Shown here: piece after piece, positions 1-9,633 of the stretch
How the letters are laid out: each line of letters starts with the position of its first letter
Numbering within the stretch: the stretch's first letter is position 1
Source: Mesorhizobium loti CJ3sym
GTDB lineage: Bacteria; Pseudomonadota; Alphaproteobacteria; Rhizobiales; Rhizobiaceae
Direction: 5' to 3'
Length of the DNA: 64,000 nt
NCBI RefSeq assembly: GCF_000472785.1
Contig: NZ_AXAL01000029.1
Span: forward strand, 29,783 to 93,782
Position numbers and translations under genes: made by a program
Notes under the pieces: generated by a model
Database searches by the model: none
Told to the model about the DNA's origin: nothing
The model's input: the letters and a program-made list of their open reading frames with translations, nothing else

Positions 1-1911
1 GAAGGCGCCGACCAGCCTGGTGACGCGGATCTGGCCGAAATCGGGATCGACCTTCACTTCGGCGAACACGGCGCCATGCGCGTGCTTGGCATAGGTCTCC
101 TGGGACGCCGCGTCCGGAGCGCCCTTGCCATGGCCTTCGATCTCGGTGAGGCCCGCGCGGGTCAGTATCTCGGCATAGCTTTCGCTCCGGTTCTCATCGT
201 CGCGGCGATACAGCCGCCCGCCGCGCGCCACAACGCCCTCATTGTCGGCGCCGAATAGTGGCGAGGCCTCGTTGCCGGTGGCGAGATCGGCAAGCCTGGC
301 GATGACGGCCGCACCCGCGTTGTGGATCGCCATGCCGGCCGTCGCCGTGTGGCCGGAGCCGCCGGCTATGCCCGCATTGGGAAGGTCGGAGCTGCCGGCC
401 CTGAAATCGACCTGGTCGATGTCGAGCCCCAGCCCGTCGGCGGCGATCTGCGCAAAAGCGGTCCAGGCGCCTTGCCCCATGTCCTGCGCGCCGGTCTCCA
501 TCAGGCCGCTGCCATCGGCCTTCAGCACCGCACGCGCTTCGGCCTGGAACATGATGGCCGGGAATGTCGCCGTGCCCACGCCCCAGCCGGTGAGGAAACC
601 GTCGGCGTCGCGCATCAAGCGGGGCTGCAGCGGGCGGCTTGCCCAGCCGAATGCCTTCGCGGCCTGACTATAGCATTCGCGCAGTGCCTTGGAGGAAAAC
701 GGCTTGCCGGTCATCGGCTCGACCTCGGCATAGTTGCGCAGCCGGAATTCCAGCGGGTCCATGCCGCAGGCGTGAGCCGCCTCATCGATAGCGCTTTCCA
801 GCGCGATCGAGCCGGTGGCTTCGCCGGGCGCGCGCATGAACAGAGGCGTCCCGGTGTCGAGCCGCACCGCCTCGTGCGAGGTGGTGATGGCCGGGCTGGC
901 ATAGAGCGTATGCGAGGCGTCCGCCGCCGGTTCGAAGAAATCGTCGAAGGTGCTCGACGCGGTCTTGGCGTGATGGTGGATCGCCGTCAGCCGCCCCTCG
1001 CCATCCATGCCCATGCGCAAGGTCTGGCGTGTCGGCGCACGGTGGCCGACCGGCCCGTACATCTGCTCGCGCCGCAGCACCAGCTTGACGGGGCGGCCAA
1101 CGAGGCGCGCCGCCAGGACGCCCAGCACCTGCGGCCCGGAAATCATGCCTTTCGAACCGAAGCCGCCGCCGAGGAAGGGGCTGCGGATGTGGATGTTTTG
1201 CGGCGCGATGCCGAACAGTCCAGAGATGCGGCCCTGCGCCATGGCAAGGCCCTGGCTCGGTGTGTCGATCGACAGCTTGTCGCCATCCCAGGCGGCGACA
1301 ATGGCATGCGGCTCCATGGCGTTGTGGTATTGGGCCGGCGTCTCGTAGGTGGCCTCGATCCGCGTCTTTGCTGATTTGAGGCCGGCCTCGACATCGCCCT
1401 TGTGCTGCACCGCCGGATTGCCGACGCCGACACCACGCGGCACGAAGCTTTCGGCGTCGTCGAGACCGACGCGTGCCGGCAACGCCTCATAGCGCGGCGA
1501 GAGCAGCGCCGCCCCTTCGGTCGCCGCTTCCAGCGTCTCGGCGATCACCACGGCGATGGTCTGGTTGGGGTAGCGAACCTCTTCGTTCTGCAGCAGGTCG
1601 AGCCGGAACATGAAGGGATGGTCCTTGGCGTCCGGGTCGGCGGCGAGCGCCGGCCGGTTCCTGGGCGTCATCACCTCGACCACGCCCTTGTGCGCCTTGG
1701 CCGCCTCGACATCGAGCGCGGCAACGCGACCACGCGCGATACTGGAGACAGCGAGCACGGCATAGAGCATGCCGGACGGATGGTTGTCGGCGGCATAGCG
1801 GGCGGCGCCGGTGACCTTGAGAAAGCCATCGCGGCGGGTCAGCGGCTGGCCGATGCTGGAGCCCTGCCTGGTATGGGCGGGTTGCTGGTTGAGGCTGAGT
1901 TCAAGCGTCAT
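1..1911 (-). CDS. Xanthine dehydrogenase/aldehyde oxidase family molybdopterin-binding large subunit (C-terminus off window)
   Basis: This is the catalytic subunit of a three-subunit molybdenum hydroxylase, which oxidises an aldehyde or N-heterocycle with water as oxygen source. The frame is open for 637 codons from the ATG to the window edge. It shows the cofactor motif GGGFGSKG, the loop MRAPGEATGS and the QDMGQG motif. The visible end (GAVFAEVKVD) is the conserved stretch about 100 residues before the usual C-terminus, so only the tail is missing. The ATG overlaps the stop of the FAD subunit by 11 nt, so the genes are coupled. The substrate cannot be read from the sequence. Confidence 0.93.
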   Translation of the reverse strand, partial: MTLELSLNQQPAHTRQGSSIGQPLTRRDGFLKVTGAARYAADNHPSGMLYAVLAVSSIARGRVAALDVEAAKAHKGVVEVMTPRNRPALAADPDAKDHPFMFRLDLLQNEEVRYPNQTIAVVIAETLEAATEGAALLSPRYEALPARVGLDDAESFVPRGVGVGNPAVQHKGDVEAGLKSAKTRIEATYETPAQYHNAMEPHAIVAAWDGDKLSIDTPSQGLAMAQGRISGLFGIAPQNIHIRSPFLGGGFGSKGMISGPQVLGVLAARLVGRPVKLVLRREQMYGPVGHRAPTRQTLRMGMDGEGRLTAIHHHAKTASSTFDDFFEPAADASHTLYASPAITTSHEAVRLDTGTPLFMRAPGEATGSIALESAIDEAAHACGMDPLEFRLRNYAEVEPMTGKPFSSKALRECYSQAAKAFGWASRPLQPRLMRDADGFLTGWGVGTATFPAIMFQAEARAVLKADGSGLMETGAQDMGQGAWTAFAQIAADGLGLDIDQVDFRAGSSDLPNAGIAGGSGHTATAGMAIHNAGAAVIARLADLATGNEASPLFGADNEGVVARGGRLYRRDDENRSESYAEILTRAGLTEIEGHGKGAPDAASQETYAKHAHGAVFAEVKVDPDFGQIRVTRLVGAF

Positions 1912-2959
1912 GGCGCGCTCCGGGAATGGAGGAAAAGGGGGAGGCAGGCAGGGCCGGCAGCCGCTCGGGCGTTCCCGCCTGCGCTGATGTCAGCGCCCTG
2001 ACAACGATGCGGCGGGCAAGCTCGATCTTGAACGCATTGTCGCCAGAGGGGCTGGCATCGGCCAAGGCGGCATCGGCCGCGCCGGCGAAGGTCGCTTCAT
2101 TGGCGTCGGCACCAAGCAGCACGGCTTCGGCCGCGCGCGCCCGCCACGGCTTGGCCGCGACGCCGCCCAGCGCCAGCCTTGCGGCGCGGATCTTGCCGCC
2201 GTCTACGACAAGTGCCGCGGCGGCCGAGACGACAGCGAAGGCATAGGAGGTGCGCTCGCGGATTTTCAGGTAGCGGGCATTGGCGGCGAAGGAGGCGGCC
2301 TCCGCCGGCAGGCGCACGGCGACGATCAGGTCGCCGGGCTCCAGCGCATTCTCCCGCTGCGGCGTCTCACCGGGAAGCAGGTGGAATTCCGCCAGCGTGA
2401 CATGGCGCCGACCCTGCTTGCCCTCGATCTCGACGACGGCGTCAAGCGCCACCAGCGGCACGCAGAAGTCCGATGGATGGGTGGCGATGCAGGCATCGCT
2501 CCAGCCAAGCACGGCGTGCAGGCGGTTCTCGCCCCCAAGTGCCGCGCAGCCGGCGCCTGATACACGCTTGTTGCAGGCGCTGGCGGTGTCGTAGAAATAG
2601 CTGCAGCGCGTGCGCTGCAGCAGGTTGCCGCCGACAGTGGCAGCGTTGCGAAGCTGCGCCGAGGCGCCCGACAGCAGCGCTTCCGCCACCATCGGATAGG
2701 CCTTGGCGAATGCCGCGTCATGGGCGAGATCGGCGTTGCGGACCAGCGCGCCGATGCGCAGGCCGCCATCCTCCAGCCTTTCGATGCGGTTGAGTTCCGG
2801 CAGCCGCGAGATGTCGACGATGCGCTCGGGGCTGGTGATGCCGCCCTTCATCAAATCGAGCAGATTGGTGCCACCGGCCAGGTAGGCCGAACCCGGCTCG
2901 GCCGCCGCCGCGATGGCATCGGGAATGGTGGCGGGTCGGATGTAATCGAAGTCTCTCAT
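1901..2959 (-). CDS. Xanthine dehydrogenase family FAD-binding subunit
   Basis: This 352-residue protein is the FAD-carrying electron-transfer subunit (CO dehydrogenase flavoprotein family). It would pass electrons between the iron-sulfur subunit and the final acceptor. The FAD-binding loop YLAGGTNLLDLMK lies near residue 35, and the ATVGGNLLQRTRC motif follows about 80 residues later. The start MRDFDYIRP was chosen because its ATG overlaps the upstream stop as ATGA and because the family begins this way. The longer upstream extension in the same frame is arginine-rich shadow sequence. It is the middle gene of the operon. Confidence 0.93.
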   Translation of the reverse strand: MRDFDYIRPATIPDAIAAAAEPGSAYLAGGTNLLDLMKGGITSPERIVDISRLPELNRIERLEDGGLRIGALVRNADLAHDAAFAKAYPMVAEALLSGASAQLRNAATVGGNLLQRTRCSYFYDTASACNKRVSGAGCAALGGENRLHAVLGWSDACIATHPSDFCVPLVALDAVVEIEGKQGRRHVTLAEFHLLPGETPQRENALEPGDLIVAVRLPAEAASFAANARYLKIRERTSYAFAVVSAAAALVVDGGKIRAARLALGGVAAKPWRARAAEAVLLGADANEATFAGAADAALADASPSGDNAFKIELARRIVVRALTSAQAGTPERLPALPASPFSSIPGARHDA

Positions 2960-3453
2960 GCCGCGGTCCTCCGGTCGGATTTGGCAAGTTGCTCCTGGGC
3001 TTCCAGGACGGCTTCGACGATGCCGCCATAGGCGGCGCAGCGGCATATGTTGCCGCTCAGCCCCTCGCGGATGCGTTCGGGATCGTCGCCGGCCTGGCCC
3101 TCGGAGATCAGGCCGAGCGTGCTCATGATCTGGCCGGGCGTGCAGAAACCGCACTGGAAGCCGTCATGGGCGATGAAGGCGGCCTGCACCGGATGCAGTT
3201 CTTCGCCACGGGCGACGCCTTCGATGGTCAGGACATTGGCGCCATCATGGCTGACCGCCAGCGCCAGGCAGGAATTGATGCGCTTGCCGTCGACCAGCAC
3301 CGTGCAGGCGCCGCACTGGCCGCGGTCGCAGCCCTTCTTGGTGCCGGTGAGATCAAGCCGCTCGCGCAAGAGGTCGAGCAGGGTGACGCGTGGATCGACC
3401 TCCAGTTCGTGTCGGTGTCCGTTGATGGTGAGCGTGATGGGAAGGCTGGTCAT
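2956..3453 (-). CDS. (2Fe-2S)-binding subunit of the molybdenum hydroxylase
   Basis: This 165-residue protein carries two 2Fe-2S clusters. The plant-type cluster uses CDRGQCGACTVLVDG plus a later Cys in RINSC. The second uses CGFCTPGQIM and GNICRCAAYGG. The start MTSLPITLTING matches the family. The open frame continues 66 codons upstream but that part is not conserved-looking. No Tat signal is present, so unlike PaoA/YagT-type enzymes the complex is probably cytoplasmic. It is the first gene of the operon and lies divergent to a TetR regulator. Confidence 0.94.
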   Translation of the reverse strand: MTSLPITLTINGHRHELEVDPRVTLLDLLRERLDLTGTKKGCDRGQCGACTVLVDGKRINSCLALAVSHDGANVLTIEGVARGEELHPVQAAFIAHDGFQCGFCTPGQIMSTLGLISEGQAGDDPERIREGLSGNICRCAAYGGIVEAVLEAQEQLAKSDRRTAA

Positions 3454-3654
3454 GGGCGTCTGGCTCCAGTTTGCTTGACGCGGATGGGAAGTGAACTGGT
3501 GCCTTGCCGGAGAAGGGCAAGGTGACCTTATGGTCAGGTGCAGGCTGAGGTGACAGCGGATCTCCCGAGAGACGGGCGGGCAGGGGAGATGTCGGCTTGC
3601 AGGTTCGAAAGACGTGACATACCCGTTCCCCTTCTTATATGATAAAGGCACTCC

Positions 3655-3684
3655 ACTAAAGCGGAGGTGCCTCCGTTTATTAGT
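3655..3684. promoter_or_regulatory. Palindromic operator between the molybdenum hydroxylase operon and tetR
   Basis: The centre is a perfect inverted repeat, CGGAGG-TG-CCTCCG, flanked by further matching arms (ACTAAA on the left, TTATTAGT on the right). It sits in the divergent intergenic region, 42 nt before the proposed tetR GTG and about 200 nt before the iron-sulfur subunit gene. A TetR dimer usually binds such a site and controls both directions. The binding itself is inferred. Confidence 0.55.
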
Positions 3685-3725
3685 TGGGGCTTGGCCTGGC
3701 CGGGTTCAAGTCCCATATTTCGTCC

Positions 3726-4340
3726 GTGGAGAAAAAATTGGCCGAAGCCGTCATCATCGAACAGAAGGCCGCGGAGGAAAAGCCGCTGCGTGCCGACGCA
3801 CAGCGCAACCGCGACCGTCTGGTCGAGGTGGCGGCGGCGGTGTTTGCCGAGCGCGGCATCGATGCCTCGCTGGAGGAGATCGCGCGCCGCGCCGGTGTTG
3901 GCATCGGCACGCTCTACCGGCATTTCCCGACGCGCGAACACCTGGTCGAGGTGGTCTATCGCCGCGAGGCGGAGGCGCTGTGCGCCGCCGCCGGCGAACT
4001 TGCGTCAAGAAATCCCTCCGATGTCGCGCTGGAAGAATGGATGCGGCGCTTCGTCGACTATATCGCCACCAAGCGCGGCCTGGCGACCAGCCTGCGCATC
4101 CTGATCTCCACCAATTCGACACTGTTTTCCGACACGTCGGGGCGGGTGTCGCAAGCCTTGCGGCAATTGGTCGAGGCGGCGGTGGCCGACGGCACCATTC
4201 GCGACGATGTCGATGCCTCCGACGTGCTGCATGCGCTGTCGGGCATCTACTCCGCCCCCGACACGCCGGAATGGCGCGACCGCTCGCGGCGGCTGGTTAA
4301 GCTTTTGATGGATGGCTTGCGGTTCGGGGCAGGGAAGTAG
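3726..4340 (+). CDS. TetR/AcrR family transcriptional regulator
   Basis: The protein (204 residues from the GTG) has a classic N-terminal TetR helix-turn-helix: LEEIARRAGVGIGTLYRHF followed by PTREHLVEVVY. The C-terminal ligand domain is typical of the SACE_7040/YbiH-like group, with a conserved helix near RRFVDYIA. An in-frame ATG exists 42 nt upstream, but it lies inside the operator, so the GTG is preferred. Divergent placement suggests it represses the molybdenum hydroxylase operon until a substrate-like ligand binds. The ligand is unknown. Confidence 0.9.
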   Translation: MEKKLAEAVIIEQKAAEEKPLRADAQRNRDRLVEVAAAVFAERGIDASLEEIARRAGVGIGTLYRHFPTREHLVEVVYRREAEALCAAAGELASRNPSDVALEEWMRRFVDYIATKRGLATSLRILISTNSTLFSDTSGRVSQALRQLVEAAVADGTIRDDVDASDVLHALSGIYSAPDTPEWRDRSRRLVKLLMDGLRFGAGK

Positions 4341-4469
4341 CCAAGGCCTGATGGTCTGCGCGATCGGCTCCAGGCAAGCCCTGCAGGACGCGCCCACACA
4401 CCGCGCTTGCATCCGAACGCGAGCGGTTGTTAAAATCCTCACATTTCAGGTGACCAACAGGCCCCACGC

Positions 4470-5201
4470 ATGACTGCTCGCAAAGCGCAACGGACGGCAC
4501 GGCTGATCGATCTGCTGTCGCAGCGGCGGGTTATCCATCTCAGCGAAGCGGCAGCGCTGCTCGGCGTCTCCGAGATGACGGTGCGGCGCGACATCGCCAC
4601 CAATCAGGGGCAGATCGCCTATCTCGGAGGGCACATATTGGCGGCAGCCGAGATCGACACTGACACCCCTTACGAACTGGCGACCGCTGCCGACAGCCAT
4701 GCCGCGGCGAAGCGCGAGGCCTGTGCGCACGCGGTGCGCAAGATACGGCCCGACGAGACGATCTTCGTCGACTGCGGCACGACGCTGATCCATCTGATCG
4801 ACCTCATTCCCGACAATTATCAAATAACGGCAATATGTTACGCCATGAATGTCGCGGAGCGGCTGAGCCGCAAGCCAAATGTGACGATCATCATGCTGGG
4901 CGGGGTCTATCATCCGGCTTCGGCGTCCTTCTCGGGCACGCATGATTTCGACATCTTGAAGAGCGTCGGCATCAACGCCGCCTTCCTGTCGGCCGCCGGC
5001 GTCGACGCCAAGCGCGGCGCCACCTGCGAGCATTTCCACGAGGCGGTGGTGAAGCAGAAGGTGATGAGCGTGGCGCGAGAAAACTACCTGGTCATCGACT
5101 CGAGCAAGATCGGCAAACTCAAGCGCGCCTTCTTCTCCGGCATGGATGGCTTCGATGCGGTGATCACCGAACATGGGGAGGCCGGGCCGGGCTCGTTCTG
5201 A
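4470..5201 (+). CDS. DeoR/GlpR family sugar-metabolism regulator
   Basis: The 243-residue protein has the DeoR N-terminal helix-turn-helix (LSEAAALLGVSEMTVRRDI) and the C-terminal sugar-phosphate sensor fold with the FVDCGTT motif near residue 98 and VIDSSKIGK near the end. DeoR proteins usually repress a nearby sugar operon until a phosphorylated sugar binds. It lies just upstream of and parallel to an ABC sugar importer, the likely target. A palindromic repeat element separates the two. Confidence 0.92.
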   Translation: MTARKAQRTARLIDLLSQRRVIHLSEAAALLGVSEMTVRRDIATNQGQIAYLGGHILAAAEIDTDTPYELATAADSHAAAKREACAHAVRKIRPDETIFVDCGTTLIHLIDLIPDNYQITAICYAMNVAERLSRKPNVTIIMLGGVYHPASASFSGTHDFDILKSVGINAAFLSAAGVDAKRGATCEHFHEAVVKQKVMSVARENYLVIDSSKIGKLKRAFFSGMDGFDAVITEHGEAGPGSF

Positions 5202-5236
5202 TTGTTCTCGACGATTGGCGCAAACGCCCATCGATT

Positions 5237-5422
5237 CGTCATCCACGGGCGGAGCAAGGAGCGCAGCGACGCGGCGCAGACCCGAGGAGCCTGTGTGTCG
5301 GGACTCTGGCGCGCCGCAGGAGTGCAGAATTCTGTTCCGCCGTGTTCTTTGACCTATGTCGCGGCATGGATCCTCGGGTCTCCGCGACGGAGCTTCGCTC
5401 CTGCTTCGCCCGTGGATGATGA
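5237..5422. repeat. 186-bp imperfect palindromic intergenic repeat, copy 1
   Basis: The ends are inverted: CGTCATCCACGGGCG at the left and CGCCCGTGGATGATGA at the right. The centre carries GTGCAGAATTCTG. The same architecture, length and central motif recur at 36767-36952. This fits a rhizobial RIME-like non-coding mobile repeat. With 5423-5559 it fills the 358-bp gap between the DeoR gene and the ABC operon. No coding sequence is seen there. Confidence 0.75.
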
Positions 5423-5494
5423 AGTTAGGGGAGCAGCCAAGCTTCATTTGACATTTGCTCAAGCTGATGGAAAAGTCACAAAAAAAGTAAGAGA

Positions 5495-5510
5495 AGTCTC
5501 AAAAGAGACT
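5495..5510. promoter_or_regulatory. Inverted repeat in the leader of the sugar ABC operon
   Basis: AGTCTC-AAAA-GAGACT is a perfect inverted repeat that extends outward as GAG...CTC with a one-base bulge. It lies 50 nt before the ATPase gene in an A-rich stretch with repeated GTCACAAAA-like words. It could be the DeoR operator or an RNA hairpin in the leader. The choice cannot be made from sequence. Confidence 0.45.
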
Positions 5511-5559
5511 CTCGACGATCTGGGTAGGGGACGCGTCAAAGGGAGGAAGTGCGGGCGCC

Positions 5560-7124
<1,565 letters not shown>

Positions 7125-7128
<4 letters not shown>

Positions 7129-8111
7129 CTGAAACCCAGAGCCCGGCAAAAGCCGCCGTCAACCAGCCTGGCGGACGCCTGGCATTGCTGCATCTCTTGC
7201 AAGGCGAGCGTCCCTACATGCTCTACGTCGCCTTCGCGATCATGCTGGTCGTGTTCAGCCTGGCATCGCCCTGGTTCCTGTCGATCGACAATTTTCTCAA
7301 CATCGGCCGGCAGACGACGCTGGTCTCGATCATTGCCGTGGGCATGACATTCGTCATCATCTCCCGGCAGATCGACCTGTCGGTCGCCTCGACGCTGGCG
7401 CTTTCAGGCATGAGCGCGTCGCTGGCCATGGCTTTTGTCGCCAACAACTGGGTTGTTGGCGCCGTGGCGGGGCTGGGCACCGGTGCGCTGATCGGGCTCA
7501 TCAACGGTGTCTTGACCACGCGGCTCGAAATCCCGTCCTTCCTGGTGACATTGGGCACGCTGAGCGGTGCGCGCGGGCTGGCCCTGATGGTCACCAACAC
7601 CAAGCCGGTCATCATCACCAACGAATATTATTTCGCGATCTTCGGCGAAGGCTCGGTGCTCGGCATTCCCGCACCGATCCTGTGGACGCTTGGCGTCACC
7701 ATCGCCGGCATATTGCTGCTGCATTACAGCGTCTACGGGCGGCGGGTCTATGCGGCGGGCGGCAATCCGACGGCAGCACTTTATTCCGGCGTCCATATCA
7801 AGCAGGTCACGACGCTGGCCTTCGTTTTGACCGGGACACTCGCCGGGCTGGCATCGCTGATCCTGTCGGCGCGCTCGCACGCGGCGCGGCCCGACGTCGT
7901 GCAAGGCATGGAGCTCGACGTCATCGCCTCGGTGATCCTCGGCGGCTGCAGCCTGTTTGGCGGGCGCGGCTTCGTGCTCGGCACGCTGCTTGGCAGCCTG
8001 ATCATCGGCACGCTCAACAACGGGCTGGTGCTGCTCGGCGTCAGCTCGTCGCTGCAACTCGTCATCAAGGGAGCAATCATCATCGCCGCGGTCGCGTTCA
8101 CGAGGAGGTAA
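7125..8111 (+). CDS. Sugar ABC transporter permease (CUT2/RbsC family)
   Basis: The 328-residue inner-membrane protein has about eight to ten hydrophobic segments. It carries the family landmarks GMTFVIISRQIDLSV near residue 65, the central GNPTAALYSG loop and the GGCSLFGGRG motif near residue 267. It would form a homodimeric channel with the upstream ATPase. The gene is translationally coupled to the ATPase by ATGA and followed after 80 nt by the binding-protein gene. Confidence 0.94.
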
Positions 8112-8191
8112 GGCGCGCACCCACGGATATCAGCAGAAGACCGCCGGCTCCAAACGGCAAACGAACATTCAAAAACCAACGGAGGAAAGTC

Positions 8192-9343
8192 ATGAAACAT
8201 TCGGCACGAATCCTATTCGGCACATTGAGCCTCGCCGCCAGCGCCTTTGCGCTGTCGACGTCCCTCGGTCTGGCGCAAACGCCGGACACCTGCGTTACCG
8301 GCGTCGACCTGGCGACGCTTGGCCCCAAGGGAATTGTGGGGCAGGGCCCGCACGGCGAAAAGGCAGCTTCGCCCGACGAGCTGAAACTGACCGACGACGA
8401 AGCCGCCAAGGTCAAGGCCGGCAAGTTCAAGGTCGGCATTTCCATGCAGACGGTGAACCTCGACTGGTCGCAGCTGCAAGTGGCGGGCATCAGCGAAACG
8501 CTGGCCAAATATGGCGTCACCGTCACCGGCGTGGCGTCGGCTGAATATCAGGTCGACAAGCAGATCGCCGATATCGAAAACACCATCCAGCAGCACCCCG
8601 ACGGCATCATCTCCATCCCGGTCGACTTCACCGCGACGGCGCCGACCTACAAGAAGGTGGGCGAGGCCGGCATCAAGCTGGTGTTCATGGACTCTATCCC
8701 GGTCGGCCTCTCATCGCCAAAGGATTTTGCCTCGATGATCTCGGCCGACAGCCAGGGCAATGGCCAGATCGCGGCGACGATCCTGGCGTCCTGCATGCCC
8801 AAGGGCGGCACGATCGGCCTGGTCAATTTCGGCGTCGACTATTTCAGCACCAATGAGCGCACCAAGGGCGTCAGCGAGTGGATGAAGAAGAACCGGCCCG
8901 ACATCGTCATGAAGCAGGTCGACTTCACCGATCCCTCGAAAGTGTCGCAGATTGCTGGCGACTTCCTCACCGGTAATCCCGATGTGAAGGGCCTATACGC
9001 GGTGTGGGATCAGCCGGCGCTCGACACGCTGTCCTCGATGCGCGCGCAAGGCATCGACATTCCAATCACCACGGTCGATCTCGGCCTGCAATCGGCGATC
9101 GAGATCGCCAAGGGCGGCCCGCTCAAGGCAACCGGTTCGCAGCGTCCCTATGACCAGGGCGTCGCCGAGGCGCTAGCGATGATGAAGGCGCTGATCGGGC
9201 AACCCACGCCCGCCTGGGTCGGCGTGCAGTCGCTGCCGGTGGTGCAATCCAACGTGCTGGAATCCTACAAGACCGTCTTCCACAAGGACCCGCCGGCCGA
9301 ACTGGTCGACGCCTGCAATGCGGCGAAGCCGAAGTGCAATTGA
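8192..9343 (+). CDS. Periplasmic sugar-binding protein of the ABC importer
   Basis: The 383-residue protein begins with a clear signal peptide (MKHSARILFGTLSLAASAFA, cleavage near LAQT). The rest is a type I periplasmic-binding fold with FKVGISMQTVNLDWSQLQ at the start of domain 1. A strong GGAGGAAAG ribosome site fixes the ATG; the frame is open far upstream but that part lies inside the permease gene. An 80-residue stretch before the fold (GVDLATLGPKGIVGQG) is longer than in RbsB. The ligand is not predictable, and an orphan hairpin terminator follows. Confidence 0.94.
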   Translation: MKHSARILFGTLSLAASAFALSTSLGLAQTPDTCVTGVDLATLGPKGIVGQGPHGEKAASPDELKLTDDEAAKVKAGKFKVGISMQTVNLDWSQLQVAGISETLAKYGVTVTGVASAEYQVDKQIADIENTIQQHPDGIISIPVDFTATAPTYKKVGEAGIKLVFMDSIPVGLSSPKDFASMISADSQGNGQIAATILASCMPKGGTIGLVNFGVDYFSTNERTKGVSEWMKKNRPDIVMKQVDFTDPSKVSQIAGDFLTGNPDVKGLYAVWDQPALDTLSSMRAQGIDIPITTVDLGLQSAIEIAKGGPLKATGSQRPYDQGVAEALAMMKALIGQPTPAWVGVQSLPVVQSNVLESYKTVFHKDPPAELVDACNAAKPKCN

Positions 9344-9355
9344 TTTGATGACATG

Positions 9356-9385
9356 GCCACGGGCACAGCAATTTGTGCCCGTGGC
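9356..9385 (+). terminator. Hairpin after the sugar ABC operon
   Basis: GCCACGGGCACA and TGTGCCCGTGGC form a perfect 12-bp stem with a 6-nt loop 12 nt after the binding-protein stop. No U-tract follows, so it could act as a terminator or as a 3'-end stabiliser. Confidence 0.7.
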
Positions 9386-9510
9386 TGCCTGGCACGAGAG
9401 GCGCGTTCGGCCACGTCAGACCGGCGTCAGGCGCGCACCGGCTGGCGGCGGAGTTCGGCATCCACCGGGGCCACCAATGTGGCGCGTCAACAGGCGTAAA
9501 TTTGGTCCCG

Positions 9511-9606
9511 ATGCCGCATCAGGACGCCACAAGGCTCGCACAAGCGCCGGGGGCCACAGTGAAGCCGCACATCGTGCAGGCGGCGTGGAGGCTGAACCGG
9601 CCGTAA
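9511..9606 (+). CDS. Possible 31-residue peptide ORF upstream of the ATP-grasp gene
   Basis: A short frame starting MPHQDATRLAQAPG and ending WRLNRP stops 28 nt before the TTG start of the ATP-grasp fusion. Peptide-modifying ATP-grasp enzymes with a C39-type peptidase often have a small precursor gene just upstream, which is why this is listed. There is no good ribosome site, and a longer frame in the same register opens at 9373. It may simply be non-coding. Apart from this and the hairpin at 9356-9385, I see nothing in 9344-9633. Confidence 0.18.
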   Translation: MPHQDATRLAQAPGATVKPHIVQAAWRLNRP

Positions 9607-9633
9607 CCACCGCGTGGCAAAAGGCTTGAGGGC

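Noticed and set aside
3700..3722. GGTTCAAGTCCC, like a tRNA T-loop
   Set aside because: No acceptor or anticodon stems can be formed around it and it lies in the tetR upstream region.
4446..5462. 338-residue minus-strand frame
   Set aside because: It runs through the 186-bp palindromic repeat and the DeoR gene in antisense. The readable N-terminal part is only the repeat being translated.
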